Positions 17,679 to 27,101 of a DNA stretch of 54,747 nt are shown here, one piece after another. The notes beneath the pieces are model-generated. The model ran no database searches. It saw only the letters and a program-made list of their open reading frames with translations, and had not been told where the DNA came from. The DNA is taken from NCBI RefSeq assembly GCF_004000275.1, contig NZ_RCIP01000001.1:1-54747 (forward strand), written 5' to 3'. The DNA is from Saccharospirillum alexandrii (GTDB taxonomy: Bacteria > Pseudomonadota > Gammaproteobacteria > Pseudomonadales > Natronospirillaceae). How positions within the stretch are numbered: the stretch's first letter is position 1; every line of letters begins with the position of its first letter. Both the position numbers and the translations under genes were made by a program.

Positions 17679-19010
17679 ATGTCAATTCAGTCTTCAACCG
17701 CACTGCAACTTGGGGAAGCCATAGCCCGAGGCGAGGTGAGCCCGGTCGAGTTGGCCGAACAAGCGCTCAAGCAAGCAGACCAATACCCCGCCGTTTATTT
17801 GAAGGTTCTTCATGACCGGGCTCGCCGCGAAGCGGAACAATCGGCATGGCGACAAGCGCATGGTTGTCGCCTGGGGCCTCTGGATGGGGTGCCGATTGCT
17901 TGGAAAGATTTATTCGATGTGGCCGGTGAAGTCACCACCGCCGGGGGGCGGGTGTTCAGTGAACCGGCCTCGAGGGATGCCGACATTGTGTACCGGGCCG
18001 GCCAGGCAGGCCTGGTTAGCATCGGCAAGACGAATCTGACGGAGCTGGCGTTTTCCGGTTTGGGCATGAACCCGCACTACGGCACACCGGATGCAACGCC
18101 TGGTAGCGGTAAACCCCGCGTGCCCGGTGGCTCCAGCAGCGGCTCGGCCGTTGCCGTTGCCAAGGGACTGGTTCCGGTAGCGGCGGGCACCGATACCGCC
18201 GGTTCGCTGCGCATACCCGCGGCTTTTAATGGATTGGTGTCCTACCGACCGACGACTGGCCAACACTCGACCCGCGGCGTGGTGCCCCTAGGGCGCAGCC
18301 TGGATACGCCAGGCGTCATCGCCCGTACGCTGGAAGACTGCCTGGCGGTGGATGATGTCTTTCGCAACCAGGTCTCTGAGCCTCGCTGGCCTCTGGCATC
18401 CGACCAGGTAACCGTCGTGCTGGATGAACAGGCACTGGACGATGACCGTCTGGAAGAGGCAGTCGGGCTGGCAACACGGCAGTACGCCGATCAACTGGAG
18501 TCGAGGGGCATCAGAGTGGTGCGCAAGGCCGTGCCGGTTGTCGGGCAATGTCATCAGCTAACCGCCCGTTTTGGCTGGCTGGGTGGGTTTGAAGCCCTGG
18601 CTGAATACAAGGAGTTGCTCGAGCGGGTACCTGCGGACCGGTTTGACCCGCGGGTTCGGGACCGGATTCTGGCGTTTGAACAACGCTCTGCAGCCGATGT
18701 GGTGTGGCTGTATCGTGAGCGGCGCGTTCTGCAGCAGGCATTAGAAGAGCAGTTGGGTTCGGCTGTGTTGCTGTCACCGACGGTGGCGCAAACGGCCCCG
18801 TTCCTGGCGCCCTTGTTGCAGGACGATGAGGCCTATCGGGCGGCCAATACAGCCTGCCTCAGGTTGAGTATGGTGGCCAGTCTGCTCGACAGCCCGGCTA
18901 TTACAATGCCTGCCGGGGTTGATTCTCACGGACAGCACATCGGCGTTCAGTTGATGGGGCTTGCCGGTCAGGATGAACATCTAAAGCGAGTTGTGCTGAC
19001 TTGCCAGTAA
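17679..19010 (+). CDS. Amidase signature family hydrolase
   Basis: This 443-residue amidase has the Ser-cisSer-Lys triad: Lys76 (WKDLFDV), cis-Ser152 (PGGSSSGSA) and nucleophile Ser176 (GTDTAGSLRIPAA). The family usually has GTDTGGS; the Ala at 175 is a mild change. It is cytoplasmic, with no signal peptide. The C-terminal part (from 280) is the usual variable region, and the substrate cannot be read from sequence. The ATG has GGAG eight bases ahead and lies 49 bp after cyaB. It is convergent with the following diguanylate cyclase (15-bp gap). Confidence 0.9.
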   Translation: MSIQSSTALQLGEAIARGEVSPVELAEQALKQADQYPAVYLKVLHDRARREAEQSAWRQAHGCRLGPLDGVPIAWKDLFDVAGEVTTAGGRVFSEPASRDADIVYRAGQAGLVSIGKTNLTELAFSGLGMNPHYGTPDATPGSGKPRVPGGSSSGSAVAVAKGLVPVAAGTDTAGSLRIPAAFNGLVSYRPTTGQHSTRGVVPLGRSLDTPGVIARTLEDCLAVDDVFRNQVSEPRWPLASDQVTVVLDEQALDDDRLEEAVGLATRQYADQLESRGIRVVRKAVPVVGQCHQLTARFGWLGGFEALAEYKELLERVPADRFDPRVRDRILAFEQRSAADVVWLYRERRVLQQALEEQLGSAVLLSPTVAQTAPFLAPLLQDDEAYRAANTACLRLSMVASLLDSPAITMPAGVDSHGQHIGVQLMGLAGQDEHLKRVVLTCQ

Positions 19011-19025
19011 GAGAAACTGAAGCGG

Positions 19026-20066
19026 TCAGTGACCGCTATCTCCCGAGACAACACGGTTGCGCCCACTGGACTTGGCCTGGTATACCCGCTGGTCAGCGAG
19101 TTTCAGCGCTCGTTTGAATTCCGATTCGCCGTTAAACGCCGCCAGACCGGCGCTGAAGGTCAGGCCGATGTTGTGCTCATCGAACTGAAACCGGCGACTG
19201 GCGATGAGTTTGCGCAGTTCGTCGACGATCGGCAACGCCTCCGCTTCAGTCAGGCCTATCATCACCAGCACAAACTCCTCGCCACCCCAACGGCAGACGC
19301 TGTCGGATTCCTTCAAGTTGTTGCGCAGAACTTTAGCAAAGGTGGAGAGCACCCTGTCTCCCACATCGTGGCCATAGCGATCATTGACGGCCTTGAAATG
19401 GTCGATGTCGATCAGGGCAACAGTGGCCAATTGAGCAGTCTGTTCCCATTTTAACAGCTGCCGCTCCAGCCCAAGCCGGTTCATCAGGCCAGTCAGCGGA
19501 TCGGTCAGGGAGTTTTTCCGGTGTACGTCAGCCGTGTGTTTTATCGCCAGGTAAGACTGCACGTGGGTCCATTCGATGAGCAGGCTCAGCAATACAATAA
19601 ACAGCGTAGCAGCGATCAGGCGGGGCACGGCTTCCAGGGTATAGGGGTACAGCCAGGGCCAGTCGATCAGAATGGCGGCGATCAGCATCAGCGTGTACAG
19701 GCCACCCAGTATCTGACCCCAGCGCCAGCCAGCAATGACGATCATCATCGGGATCAGCGTAAAGGCAAAGTAGACGCCTGTGCCATCCTGTCCGCCAGAG
19801 ACGGTCAAATGCAGGGCAAACAGGCACAGCACTAAGGCCAGTGCGACTCTGGCAAGGCGTGTCTGCTGGCGAACATGTGCGGTCACTACCAGGGTGGTGA
19901 TGACGCAAATAACCAGCAGCAAAATCCAGAAACGGATCCAGATGCCCTGCCAGACGGCCAGCAAGGCAAAGGGCACCATGATCAAATTGCCGGAAACCGC
20001 GAAAAAGCGCATCAGCACCAGTGTGCGCCTCAGCTCGATTTGTTCTGGTGTACTACCCAATTGCAC
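19026..20066 (-). CDS. Membrane diguanylate cyclase
   Basis: This 346-residue protein has six predicted membrane segments (about 20-165), a short linker, then a GGDEF domain from LTDPLTGLMNRLGLE (187-201). The active site is GGEEF at 261-265, with metal-binding Asp220 in LIDIDHFKAVND, so it should make c-di-GMP. The inhibitory RxxD site is KESD (252-255), a Lys for Arg change that may weaken product inhibition. The N-terminal domain matches no sensor that I can name. It is divergent from cbpA across a 207-bp gap. Confidence 0.92.
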   Translation of the reverse strand: MQLGSTPEQIELRRTLVLMRFFAVSGNLIMVPFALLAVWQGIWIRFWILLLVICVITTLVVTAHVRQQTRLARVALALVLCLFALHLTVSGGQDGTGVYFAFTLIPMMIVIAGWRWGQILGGLYTLMLIAAILIDWPWLYPYTLEAVPRLIAATLFIVLLSLLIEWTHVQSYLAIKHTADVHRKNSLTDPLTGLMNRLGLERQLLKWEQTAQLATVALIDIDHFKAVNDRYGHDVGDRVLSTFAKVLRNNLKESDSVCRWGGEEFVLVMIGLTEAEALPIVDELRKLIASRRFQFDEHNIGLTFSAGLAAFNGESEFKRALKLADQRVYQAKSSGRNRVVSGDSGH

Positions 20067-20273
20067 GCTGGAAAGGTCTCGCCTGTCTGTTTTGCAAACA
20101 ATAGCATTCCAGCGATTAATTGAAAGTCATGCTGCAGGGTGAGGCTGTTTCACGACTCAGCCCGGTGTATTGCTGTTTTTGGCTTCAGAGGCTTAACTGT
20201 GGGGACTTATCCAGGGTATACCGCTATGCCAGTCGTCCGGCTGGTTCGATGATTCAGGAGCTTAGCTCAGATT

Positions 20274-21242
20274 ATGGAATTTAAAGACTACTACAAGGTG
20301 CTGGGCGTTGCGGACAAGGCGACCCAGGCCGAGATCAAACAGGCCTATCGCAAGCTGGCCAGAAAATACCACCCTGATGTCAGCAAGGAAAAGGACGCCG
20401 AAGCAAAGTTCAAGGAGGTTGGAGAGGCCTATGAAGTCCTCAGCGATGCTGAAAAGCGGGCTGAATATGATCAAATCAGGGCTTTGCGCGCTGGCGCAGG
20501 TGGCCGCCGCTCTGCAGGCGCCGGTGCCGGCATGAGTGACGACGAAGCCAGCCGGCAATTCAGTGACTTTTTCAGGTCTGTCTTTGGCGGTGGCATGGCT
20601 GGAGAGGGTATGACGGGTAGCGGGTTTCGTCAGTCAGGTGCCAGCGATTGGGGACGTTCTTTCAGTCATCGCGGGCAGGATATGCATCACCGGTTGGCCC
20701 TGTTTCTGGAAGAGGCAGTGCAAGGGGTTCAGCGCACCCTGAAGCTGGACATGCCGGCGGCCGATGCCCGTGGGCAGATGTATCACAAAACCAAAACGCT
20801 GAATGTGAAAATACCGGCCGGCGTCGTTGCCGGACAGCGCATCCGTCTGGCTGGACAGGGTGGCCCGGGGCACAGCGGGGGAGCTGCCGGCGATCTGTTT
20901 CTGGAAATAGAACTGGCGCCACACCCTGTGTTCGCGGTCGATGGGCGAGACCTGTTGTTAACGCTTCCTGTTGCCCCCTGGGAAGCGGCGCTGGGTGCAA
21001 AGGTCGTAGTCCCGACACTCACCGGGCCGGTCAACCTGAGCATTCCCAAAGGCTCGGTGGGCGGCAAAAAGCTGCGTCTGAAAGGACGGGGCCTGGGTCA
21101 AAATCCAACCGGGGACCTGATCGTTACTGTGCAGTTGACCTTGCCTGCCCATCACTCGGCCAGGGCGGAATCGCTGTATCGGGAGCTGGCCGACGCGGAA
21201 TCGGGGTTTAACCCCAGAAAATCGCTGGAGAAAGGGTTATGA
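20274..21242 (+). CDS. cbpA: DnaJ-like co-chaperone CbpA
   Basis: This 322-residue type III J-domain protein stimulates DnaK and binds curved DNA. The J domain is at 1-70 with HPD in [19 protein letters not shown] Gly-rich linker covers 75-125, and two beta C-terminal substrate domains follow ([17 protein letters not shown] and the [16 protein letters not shown] region). Identity with E. coli CbpA is obvious throughout. An AGGAG lies 13 bases upstream of the ATG, a longer gap than usual. The stop overlaps the cbpM start by four bases. Confidence 0.96.
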   Translation: MEFKDYYKVLGVADKATQAEIKQAYRKLARKYHPDVSKEKDAEAKFKEVGEAYEVLSDAEKRAEYDQIRALRAGAGGRRSAGAGAGMSDDEASRQFSDFFRSVFGGGMAGEGMTGSGFRQSGASDWGRSFSHRGQDMHHRLALFLEEAVQGVQRTLKLDMPAADARGQMYHKTKTLNVKIPAGVVAGQRIRLAGQGGPGHSGGAAGDLFLEIELAPHPVFAVDGRDLLLTLPVAPWEAALGAKVVVPTLTGPVNLSIPKGSVGGKKLRLKGRGLGQNPTGDLIVTVQLTLPAHHSARAESLYRELADAESGFNPRKSLEKGL

Positions 21243-21574
21243 GCAAAGACATCAACACCGTCATTATTGATGAACACCAATTGCATGAAACCGGGGTCTG
21301 GCTGAGCTTGAATGATCTATGCGAACGGTGCGGACTCAAGCAGACACTGGTGGTTGAGTTGGTGGAGCTGGGGTTGATTGCACCAGAAACCGTCGCCGCC
21401 GATCGCTGGCAATTTCAGGTGTCGGTGGTGCCGACTTTGCATCAGGCAGTTCGCCTCAAACGGGAGCTGGATCTCGACTGGCAAGGGGTGGCGGTGGCGA
21501 TGGACCTGCTGGAAGAGTTGCAGGCGCTTCGTCAGCAGGTGTACTCCCTGGAGCGACAGTTGGGCGTCAGATAG
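21239..21574 (+). CDS. cbpM: CbpA modulator CbpM
   Basis: This 111-residue MerR-like helical protein binds the CbpA J domain and inhibits it. It has the usual form: a short N-terminal segment, [24 protein letters not shown], and a C-terminal helix pair ending in a coiled coil ([20 protein letters not shown]). It is translationally coupled to cbpA by an ATGA overlap, the standard arrangement. Length is close to E. coli CbpM. Confidence 0.94.
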   Translation: MSKDINTVIIDEHQLHETGVWLSLNDLCERCGLKQTLVVELVELGLIAPETVAADRWQFQVSVVPTLHQAVRLKRELDLDWQGVAVAMDLLEELQALRQQVYSLERQLGVR

Positions 21575-21579
21575 GTTGA

Positions 21580-22818
21580 TCAGACATTGGCAAACCGCCG
21601 GCGTTGCCGGGTAAGGTTCAGGCTGAACGCCAGAGCCAGGGCAGCCAGACTGACCAGAGTGGGGATCAGACCAAACCATTCCGACAGGCTCCCGATTACC
21701 AGGGCGCCGATGGCCGGGCTACCCATGCTGACCACGGTCCAGATACTCATGACACGCCCCCGGTACTGGTCATCTATCATCATCTGGATCAGCGCCTGGC
21801 AACCGGTACCGATGACCGTCATGGCCAGGCTGCACAGGCAGATAATGCCGATCAGCCACACCAGGCTGTTCAGCTTGAGCAGGGGTAGCAAAGCAGCCGA
21901 ACTGATCACCAGAGCCAGCAGTACCAGTCGGCTGATGCGGGCAAGGTCGCCTCGCTGGCGTGAGACTATGACGCCGCCAATGATGGAGCCGGCACCGGCG
22001 ACACCGGTCAACACGGCCAGGTTCTGCGCACTGCCGCTGGTCAGTTCACCGGAAATGGCGGGTAAAAGTTCAAGCACGGAACGGCCTACCAGGCCATTGG
22101 TTAGCGTCATCAGCAATACCAGTCGTACCAGTGGTGCCTGACGAATGAAGCGAAAGCCGGCGAGAAGGTCACCCAGCAGGCTGATACTGCGGTCCCGGGC
22201 AGCCGGGGCCACCCGTGGAACGCGCAACAGAAACGTCAGGGTACCGGAAAAACACAGGGCCGAGAGGGCAAAGGCAACCCCGACATTGGCAATGCTGATG
22301 ATGCCGGCGCCCAGCGCCGGGCCGATAATTCGCGAGACATTGAAGGCGATGGCGGTCATTCCGATGCCACTGGGTAACAGGTGTCGGCTCAGAATTTTAG
22401 GGACCAGGGCCAGGCGCATTGGGTGATGGGCTGCGGTGACACACCCGAACGCCAGAGCAGACGTCAGCAACGCAGCGAGATTAATCGCATCCACGAAGAA
22501 CAATAGGGCAATGGCAACGCAAATCGATGTGTTGAGTAACGCTGTGATAACGACGCCACTGCGCGGGTCGATGCGATCGGAAATCACCCCGAATATGGGT
22601 GACAACAGAAAGGTCGGGGCCAGCAGAATGGCACTGGTAACACCGACCCATAAGGGGGACAGCGTAACTTCCCACACGCTCCAGCCGATCAGAAAGCGGG
22701 CGATCCAGATCCCCAGGGTGGCGAAGCTGGTGGCAATGAAATAGTCCCGGAAAATCGGGGACGAGAGTGCCGAACGCGACGGTGGTTGCTTGGCAGAGTC
22801 GCCTGGATTACTTGTCAT
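21580..22818 (-). CDS. MFS transporter, MFS_3/EntS-like
   Basis: This 412-residue protein has twelve predicted membrane segments. The MFS_3 (drug/siderophore exporter) motifs include FGVISDRIDPRSGVV after helix 2, NVSRIIGPALGAG in helix 5 and QALIQMMIDDQYRGRVMSIW before helix 10. The start is placed at ATG 22818. Earlier in-frame ATG codons, up to 23043, would add a 75-residue Arg-rich leader with no membrane or family features. A TATACT box on the minus strand near 22920 supports the shorter form. The substrate is unknown. Confidence 0.88.
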   Translation of the reverse strand: MTSNPGDSAKQPPSRSALSSPIFRDYFIATSFATLGIWIARFLIGWSVWEVTLSPLWVGVTSAILLAPTFLLSPIFGVISDRIDPRSGVVITALLNTSICVAIALLFFVDAINLAALLTSALAFGCVTAAHHPMRLALVPKILSRHLLPSGIGMTAIAFNVSRIIGPALGAGIISIANVGVAFALSALCFSGTLTFLLRVPRVAPAARDRSISLLGDLLAGFRFIRQAPLVRLVLLMTLTNGLVGRSVLELLPAISGELTSGSAQNLAVLTGVAGAGSIIGGVIVSRQRGDLARISRLVLLALVISSAALLPLLKLNSLVWLIGIICLCSLAMTVIGTGCQALIQMMIDDQYRGRVMSIWTVVSMGSPAIGALVIGSLSEWFGLIPTLVSLAALALAFSLNLTRQRRRFANV

Positions 22819-23056
22819 AGGGTGTATTTGGCTGGTGCACAATGGCTCCCGAGGTTTACATGAATTCAATAGGGTGGACAGCTTGCCCCGGCCTGGCGCA
22901 TGGACCACACTGTACTCATTAGTATAACGCAGACGAGCTCTGCCAAGGGTGCAACGAAGCGTCTTCACAGGGCGGCTTTTTGAGGGCCGGGCCACTAAAG
23001 GCTGGTGCGTTAGGGCACGGAAGGCTAAGTAGCGATTCGACACTGGAGGTTTTACT

Positions 23057-24574
23057 CTGCCTACGTCTATTGCTTCAGCAACTCAGTATCGCCTGCCCAG
23101 GCTTACTCGGGTCAATTACACCCCGAGGGTTCTAGGGTTTGGTGCCACCTTCGTTGCTATTTCGTGGTTGACGCTTGAGCGAGGCTGGTCGTTCTGGAAC
23201 CTGCCCGTCGCCGCGCTGTATTTTCTGGTTTACCCCCATCTTGTGTATTGGTATGACTACTGGCGCCGGTCGACTGTCAGCAGCGAGCGCCGTGCCATGA
23301 TGTTTGACGGGCTGGTGCTGGGTGCCTGGTGTGCCCACATCCACTTTTCTGGCTGGATATCCTTTACCTTGCTGGCGGCTGTTATTCTTAACAATACCAT
23401 GACCGGTGGTATACGCCAGTGCGCCTTGGCTCTGGTTTATTTTGCCTCTGGTATCGCTCTGGTAGCGTTACTCTCAGAGATCGCGTGGTCTCCAGAGGCC
23501 CCGCTGGGGATCAATGTGTTAACCATGGTCTCGCTTCAACTCTATATATTCAGCATCGCCTGGGTGTTTTATATCCAGAAAACGAGGCTGGTTGGCACTA
23601 AAAAGAACGCCGAGCAAAAGAACGTGATTTTTAGCGCCATGCTGGAGCTGAGTGATTTGAATGATCAGGTAGAGTCGTTCGAGTCACTGGTGGCCGCCGC
23701 ACTGGATGTTTTGCAACGACTGTATCCGGACCAGTCGTTCGGTTTTGTTTTGAAAGACCCGCGGGAACACGATGAACTCTACTTTTCTGTCTTCACGCCA
23801 GACCTGGATGAGGAACAGCAGACCATTCTCAAGCGCCGTCTGGCCCGAATCAGAGAGCATCTGCCGCAAGGGTACTTTCTCAATACGACCGATCAGCACA
23901 CCGGCAGTTTTGTGTTTCCCCTGCGTGAGCGCTTCGACCGGTTTCAGGGCTTGCTGTTGATACAGGGGGCAACCCTGCCCGAGGAGGAGCGTCAGGCACT
24001 GCAATTGCTGATCAAGCAACTGGGCACGGCGGTTGCCAACAAACTGTTGACGCTTGAGCTCAAGGCAGCTGCGGAGCGAGATGCGCTGACCGGAATCTAC
24101 AATCGCGGGCATTTGGAATCGGAACTGGCCGAAGCGCAGAACCGCCTGAAAGTCGATGCCAATGACCACTTTTCCGTGATACTGATCGATCTGATCGGCC
24201 TCAAACCGGTCAACGATCAGTACGGGCATGCAGCAGGAGATGAGCTGATACGCTTTGTGGCCGATGCGCTAAAGGGCATCTGCCGCGATCAGGATCAGGT
24301 ATTCCGATACGGGGGCGATGAGTTTGTGATTCTTTGTCGCAGTGAAGGTGAGAGTGGAGCCGCAGCTCTGATGCAGCGTATTGACCGCCAAGTAAAACAA
24401 AAAAACATCAGCCTGACCACCGATGACGGTACCCTGGTTGAAACCCCCATTCAAATGAGTGTCGGCCTTGCCAGCTCCGATCAGGTACCGCCGGAAGACG
24501 TATTGAAACTGGCGGATGAGCGAATGTATGCCGACAAGGAGCGCTGGTACCGCGAGCGCCAACGGTACCGCTGA
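23057..24574 (+). CDS. MASE2-GAF-GGDEF diguanylate cyclase (CTG start)
   Basis: This protein of about 505 residues begins with a MASE2 membrane domain (RVNYTPRVLGF, LVYPHLVYWYDY, MMFDGLVLGAW, AAVILNNTMTGG). A GAF-like region (about 200-335) follows, then a GGDEF domain from DALTGIYNRGHLE. The active site is GGDEF at 419-423 and the inhibitory site RDQD at 410-413 is intact. The frame is open from 23033 and the MASE2 homology starts well before TTG 23168. No ATG, GTG or TTG occurs in between. CTG 23057 has a perfect GGAGG seven bases upstream and is chosen. TTG 23168 would cut off a third of MASE2. Confidence 0.85.
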   Translation: MPTSIASATQYRLPRLTRVNYTPRVLGFGATFVAISWLTLERGWSFWNLPVAALYFLVYPHLVYWYDYWRRSTVSSERRAMMFDGLVLGAWCAHIHFSGWISFTLLAAVILNNTMTGGIRQCALALVYFASGIALVALLSEIAWSPEAPLGINVLTMVSLQLYIFSIAWVFYIQKTRLVGTKKNAEQKNVIFSAMLELSDLNDQVESFESLVAAALDVLQRLYPDQSFGFVLKDPREHDELYFSVFTPDLDEEQQTILKRRLARIREHLPQGYFLNTTDQHTGSFVFPLRERFDRFQGLLLIQGATLPEEERQALQLLIKQLGTAVANKLLTLELKAAAERDALTGIYNRGHLESELAEAQNRLKVDANDHFSVILIDLIGLKPVNDQYGHAAGDELIRFVADALKGICRDQDQVFRYGGDEFVILCRSEGESGAAALMQRIDRQVKQKNISLTTDDGTLVETPIQMSVGLASSDQVPPEDVLKLADERMYADKERWYRERQRYR

Positions 24575-24578
24575 GCTG

Positions 24579-25253
24579 CTATTCCAGCGTTAAATGCGAA
24601 ACGTCCGGGGGCGGAGGCGGCGCTGTCCGATCACTGTCGACCAGTGTGACGCCCGGTTCATCCAGCGACAAACCGGACAGGTCGACCTGGGCCGGTGCCG
24701 GTCGTTCCAGGTTCTCCACCAGGGTGACCCCAGGTTCATCCAGTGACAGCCCTGAAATGTCGACCTGAACGGGAGCCGGGCGTTCCGGGTGTTCAACCAG
24801 GGTGGCGCCCGCCTGCGCAAGGCTAAAGCCGGTAGTATCGACTGCTACCGGCTGAATGTCCCTGTGTTCGCCGATGTCGCTTCCCGCCGGCAGGACTGTC
24901 CAGTCGGAGGTGCTACCGGGCTCTGTTGCCGGCTGGTTAACAGAGCCGGCGTCGGAACCCTGTTGTTGCGATGCTGAAGCGGATGCACCAGAGCGCGCGG
25001 CTCCTGCCGGTATGGACGCGCCCATGGGCACGATAATCGGCTTGGCCCCGATCTTCTCAAGCGCGGCCTTGTACTTGGCCGCCGTCGGCCGGTCGACTTT
25101 TAGTTTGACCGGTTGCGGCTTGCCGGAAAAAAACGCCTCCAGTCGGGCGGGGTCAGTCTTGAACAGCTGAGCCATATCCGCTTTCACGAAGTCGGCATAA
25201 AACCCCTCGAGCAGATCGCCCCGGAAATAGATGTCGTAACGCGCTTCGCTCAT
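24579..25253 (-). CDS. Uncharacterised protein with 26-residue repeats
   Basis: This 224-residue protein has no signal peptide or membrane segment. Residues 1-75 form a small alpha/beta domain (YDIYFRGDLLEGF, MAQLFKTD, LEAFFSGKPQPVKLKVDR, YKAALEKIGAKP) that I recognise only as recurring in uncharacterised gammaproteobacterial proteins. A Ser/Ala/Gln-rich linker (80-130) leads to three 26-residue repeats built on DxSGLSLDEPGVTLVE followed by ERPAPxQ, then a truncated fourth. The ATG at 25253 has AGGAC upstream. The upstream in-frame ATG at 25346 would add residues lacking homology. Function is not known. Confidence 0.8.
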   Translation of the reverse strand: MSEARYDIYFRGDLLEGFYADFVKADMAQLFKTDPARLEAFFSGKPQPVKLKVDRPTAAKYKAALEKIGAKPIIVPMGASIPAGAARSGASASASQQQGSDAGSVNQPATEPGSTSDWTVLPAGSDIGEHRDIQPVAVDTTGFSLAQAGATLVEHPERPAPVQVDISGLSLDEPGVTLVENLERPAPAQVDLSGLSLDEPGVTLVDSDRTAPPPPPDVSHLTLE

Positions 25254-25375
25254 GGTGCTGGTCCTGTCACTGGGAGCCTGTGGGCAGTATAGAGGATTAC
25301 GGGTTTTGGTGTCAGTGACCCCGGCCACAGTCTCTCTGGTGCCCACCGGGTCATTGTTGGTCGTCCAATAGTCTT

Positions 25376-25387
25376 ATTGTTTACAAT
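25376..25387. promoter_or_regulatory. GntR-type operator 1, methylcitrate cluster
   Basis: ATTGTTTACAAT has the perfect outer palindrome ATTGT/ACAAT. An identical outer motif occurs 63 bp downstream. ATTGTNNACAAT sites are typical of FadR-subfamily GntR regulators of methylcitrate genes. It lies upstream of the presumed gntR-prpBCD promoter. Confidence 0.75.
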
Positions 25388-25438
25388 TTAGGTTGAAAGT
25401 ACGGCGCTATAACCGTTTAATGGGCTAAATATCCTTCT

Positions 25439-25450
25439 ATTGTAGACAAT
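25439..25450. promoter_or_regulatory. GntR-type operator 2, overlapping the translation start region
   Basis: ATTGTAGACAAT ends two bases before the regulator's ATG. It occupies the place where a ribosome binding site would be, and no Shine-Dalgarno sequence is visible. Binding here would block transcription of the regulator gene and its downstream prp genes (autoregulation, inferred). Confidence 0.75.
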
Positions 25451-25452
25451 CT

Positions 25453-26112
25453 ATGGAAGCACGCACTCAGGTCGACCGCATTTACCAGCAATTGCTGGAA
25501 GCCATCGTGCGCGGCGATATCGCGCCCAATGAAAGGTTGCGCGAGTCGGAGTTATCGACTGAACTGGGCATTAGCCGCGGCCCGCTGCGTGAGGCGCTGC
25601 ATCGTCTGGAAAGCCGTCGTCTGGTGCGCAAAGTGCCGCACGTCGGAGCCCAGGTCGTCGGTGTGGATCGTCAGGAGCTGATCGAGCTGTATCAGATTCG
25701 GGAAAATCTTGAGTCGCTGGCTTGTGAGCTGGCGGCAAAGCACATGACCGACGAGGCCCTGCAGGAACTGGGCGCAGTCCTCGTCCGGCACGAACGCTAC
25801 CTGGATGACCAGAACGACCAGTTTTACATACAGCAGGAAGGGGATCTGGATTTTCATTTCAACATCATTCAGGCCAGCGGTAATCGCTGGTTGATCAGCC
25901 TGCTGTGTGATGAGCTCTACCAGCGAGTGCGCATGTTTCGGTTTCAGTCCGCACACCGGCGCGGGCGACCCCGGCAGGCGCTGGAAGAACACCAGCGCAT
26001 CTTTGAAGCACTGCAACAACGCGACGGCGAACTCGCCTCGTTGCTGATGAAACGACACATTCGCTCGGCACGCCGGGTACTCGAACAAACGACTGAGGAG
26101 ACTCTGCTATGA
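25453..26112 (+). CDS. GntR/FadR-family regulator of the methylcitrate operon
   Basis: This 219-residue transcription factor has a winged helix-turn-helix at 8-72 ([30 protein letters not shown]) and an all-helical FCD ligand domain at 80-212 with acidic/His metal-site residues ([24 protein letters not shown]). It starts the cluster with prpB, overlapping it by four bases. Two ATTGTNNACAAT sites precede it, so it probably represses itself and prpBCD until 2-methylcitrate or a related metabolite binds. Shewanella PrpQ is the closest functional analogue that I recall; that equivalence is inferred. Confidence 0.88.
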   Translation: MEARTQVDRIYQQLLEAIVRGDIAPNERLRESELSTELGISRGPLREALHRLESRRLVRKVPHVGAQVVGVDRQELIELYQIRENLESLACELAAKHMTDEALQELGAVLVRHERYLDDQNDQFYIQQEGDLDFHFNIIQASGNRWLISLLCDELYQRVRMFRFQSAHRRGRPRQALEEHQRIFEALQQRDGELASLLMKRHIRSARRVLEQTTEETLL

Positions 26113-26999
26113 AGGCTGCAACTACAGCCGGCCGCCGCTTCCGCGAGGCCCTTGCGGCACAAACCCCCTTGCCGATCGTTGGCACCATCAATGCTTACAC
26201 GGCCATGCTGGCAGAACGGGCCGGTCATTCGGCCATCTATTTGTCGGGCGGTGGGGTGGCCAATGCCTCCTTTGGCTTGCCCGACCTGGGTGTCACTACC
26301 CTGAATGATGTTCTGGAAGACGCGCGGCGCATAACCGGCGCTTGTGACCTGCCACTGCTGGTCGATATCGACACCGGGTTCGGCGGTGCCTTTAACATTG
26401 CCCGCTGCATTCGTGAGATGGAACGGGCCGGGGTGGCGGCCATTCACATTGAAGACCAGGTGATGCAAAAACGCTGTGGTCACCGGCCCAATAAAGCCAT
26501 CGTCAGCCAGGCGGAAATGGTCGATCGGATCAAGTCCTGTGTGGATGCGCGTCAGGACGATGACTTCTTCGTCATGGCCCGCACCGATGCCTTCGCCCAG
26601 GAAGGTCTGCAAGCGGCCATCGACCGTGCCCGGGCTTGCGTCGACGCCGGTGCGGATGGCATTTTCGCTGAAGCCGTCCACACCCTGGATGACTACAAAG
26701 CATTCGCCGATGCCATGGATGTGCCCATTCTGGCAAACATTACCGAGTTCGGACAAACCCCTCTGTTTAACCAGAAAGAGCTGGCCGACACCGGCGTTGC
26801 CTTGGTGCTGTACCCGTTGAGTGCTTTCCGTGCGATGAGCCTGGCGGCACTGGAGGTGTATCAGAGCATTAAAGTAGAGGGCGATCAGAAGGCCGTCGTC
26901 GACATGATGCAAACCCGAATGGACTTGTACGACGTGCTGAACTATCACGATTTCGAAGCGAAGCTCGATGCCCTGTTCACTGAAGGCGGCGCTCGCTAG
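26109..26999 (+). CDS. prpB: 2-methylisocitrate lyase PrpB
   Basis: This 296-residue enzyme of the isocitrate lyase/PEP mutase superfamily cleaves 2-methylisocitrate to pyruvate and succinate, the last step of the methylcitrate cycle. The catalytic KRCGH motif is at 121-125 (Cys123, as in E. coli PrpB). The metal site is in [10 protein letters not shown] (85-94) and the substrate loop in [16 protein letters not shown]. The length is standard. The ATG overlaps the regulator stop (ATGA). Confidence 0.97.
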   Translation: MKAATTAGRRFREALAAQTPLPIVGTINAYTAMLAERAGHSAIYLSGGGVANASFGLPDLGVTTLNDVLEDARRITGACDLPLLVDIDTGFGGAFNIARCIREMERAGVAAIHIEDQVMQKRCGHRPNKAIVSQAEMVDRIKSCVDARQDDDFFVMARTDAFAQEGLQAAIDRARACVDAGADGIFAEAVHTLDDYKAFADAMDVPILANITEFGQTPLFNQKELADTGVALVLYPLSAFRAMSLAALEVYQSIKVEGDQKAVVDMMQTRMDLYDVLNYHDFEAKLDALFTEGGAR

Positions 27000-27101
27000 C
27001 AGGGGCATTGGGCATTCTGTGAGCCCTTTTATTGAGGGCATAAAACGGTTTCAGAACGCACTATAAAACACAGACATTACGATACGTACAGGAGGCTGAT
27101 C

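Noticed and set aside
22819-23043. N-terminal extension of the MFS transporter from ATG 23043
   Set aside because: It is an Arg-rich stretch with no membrane or family features, and a promoter-like TATACT lies inside it.
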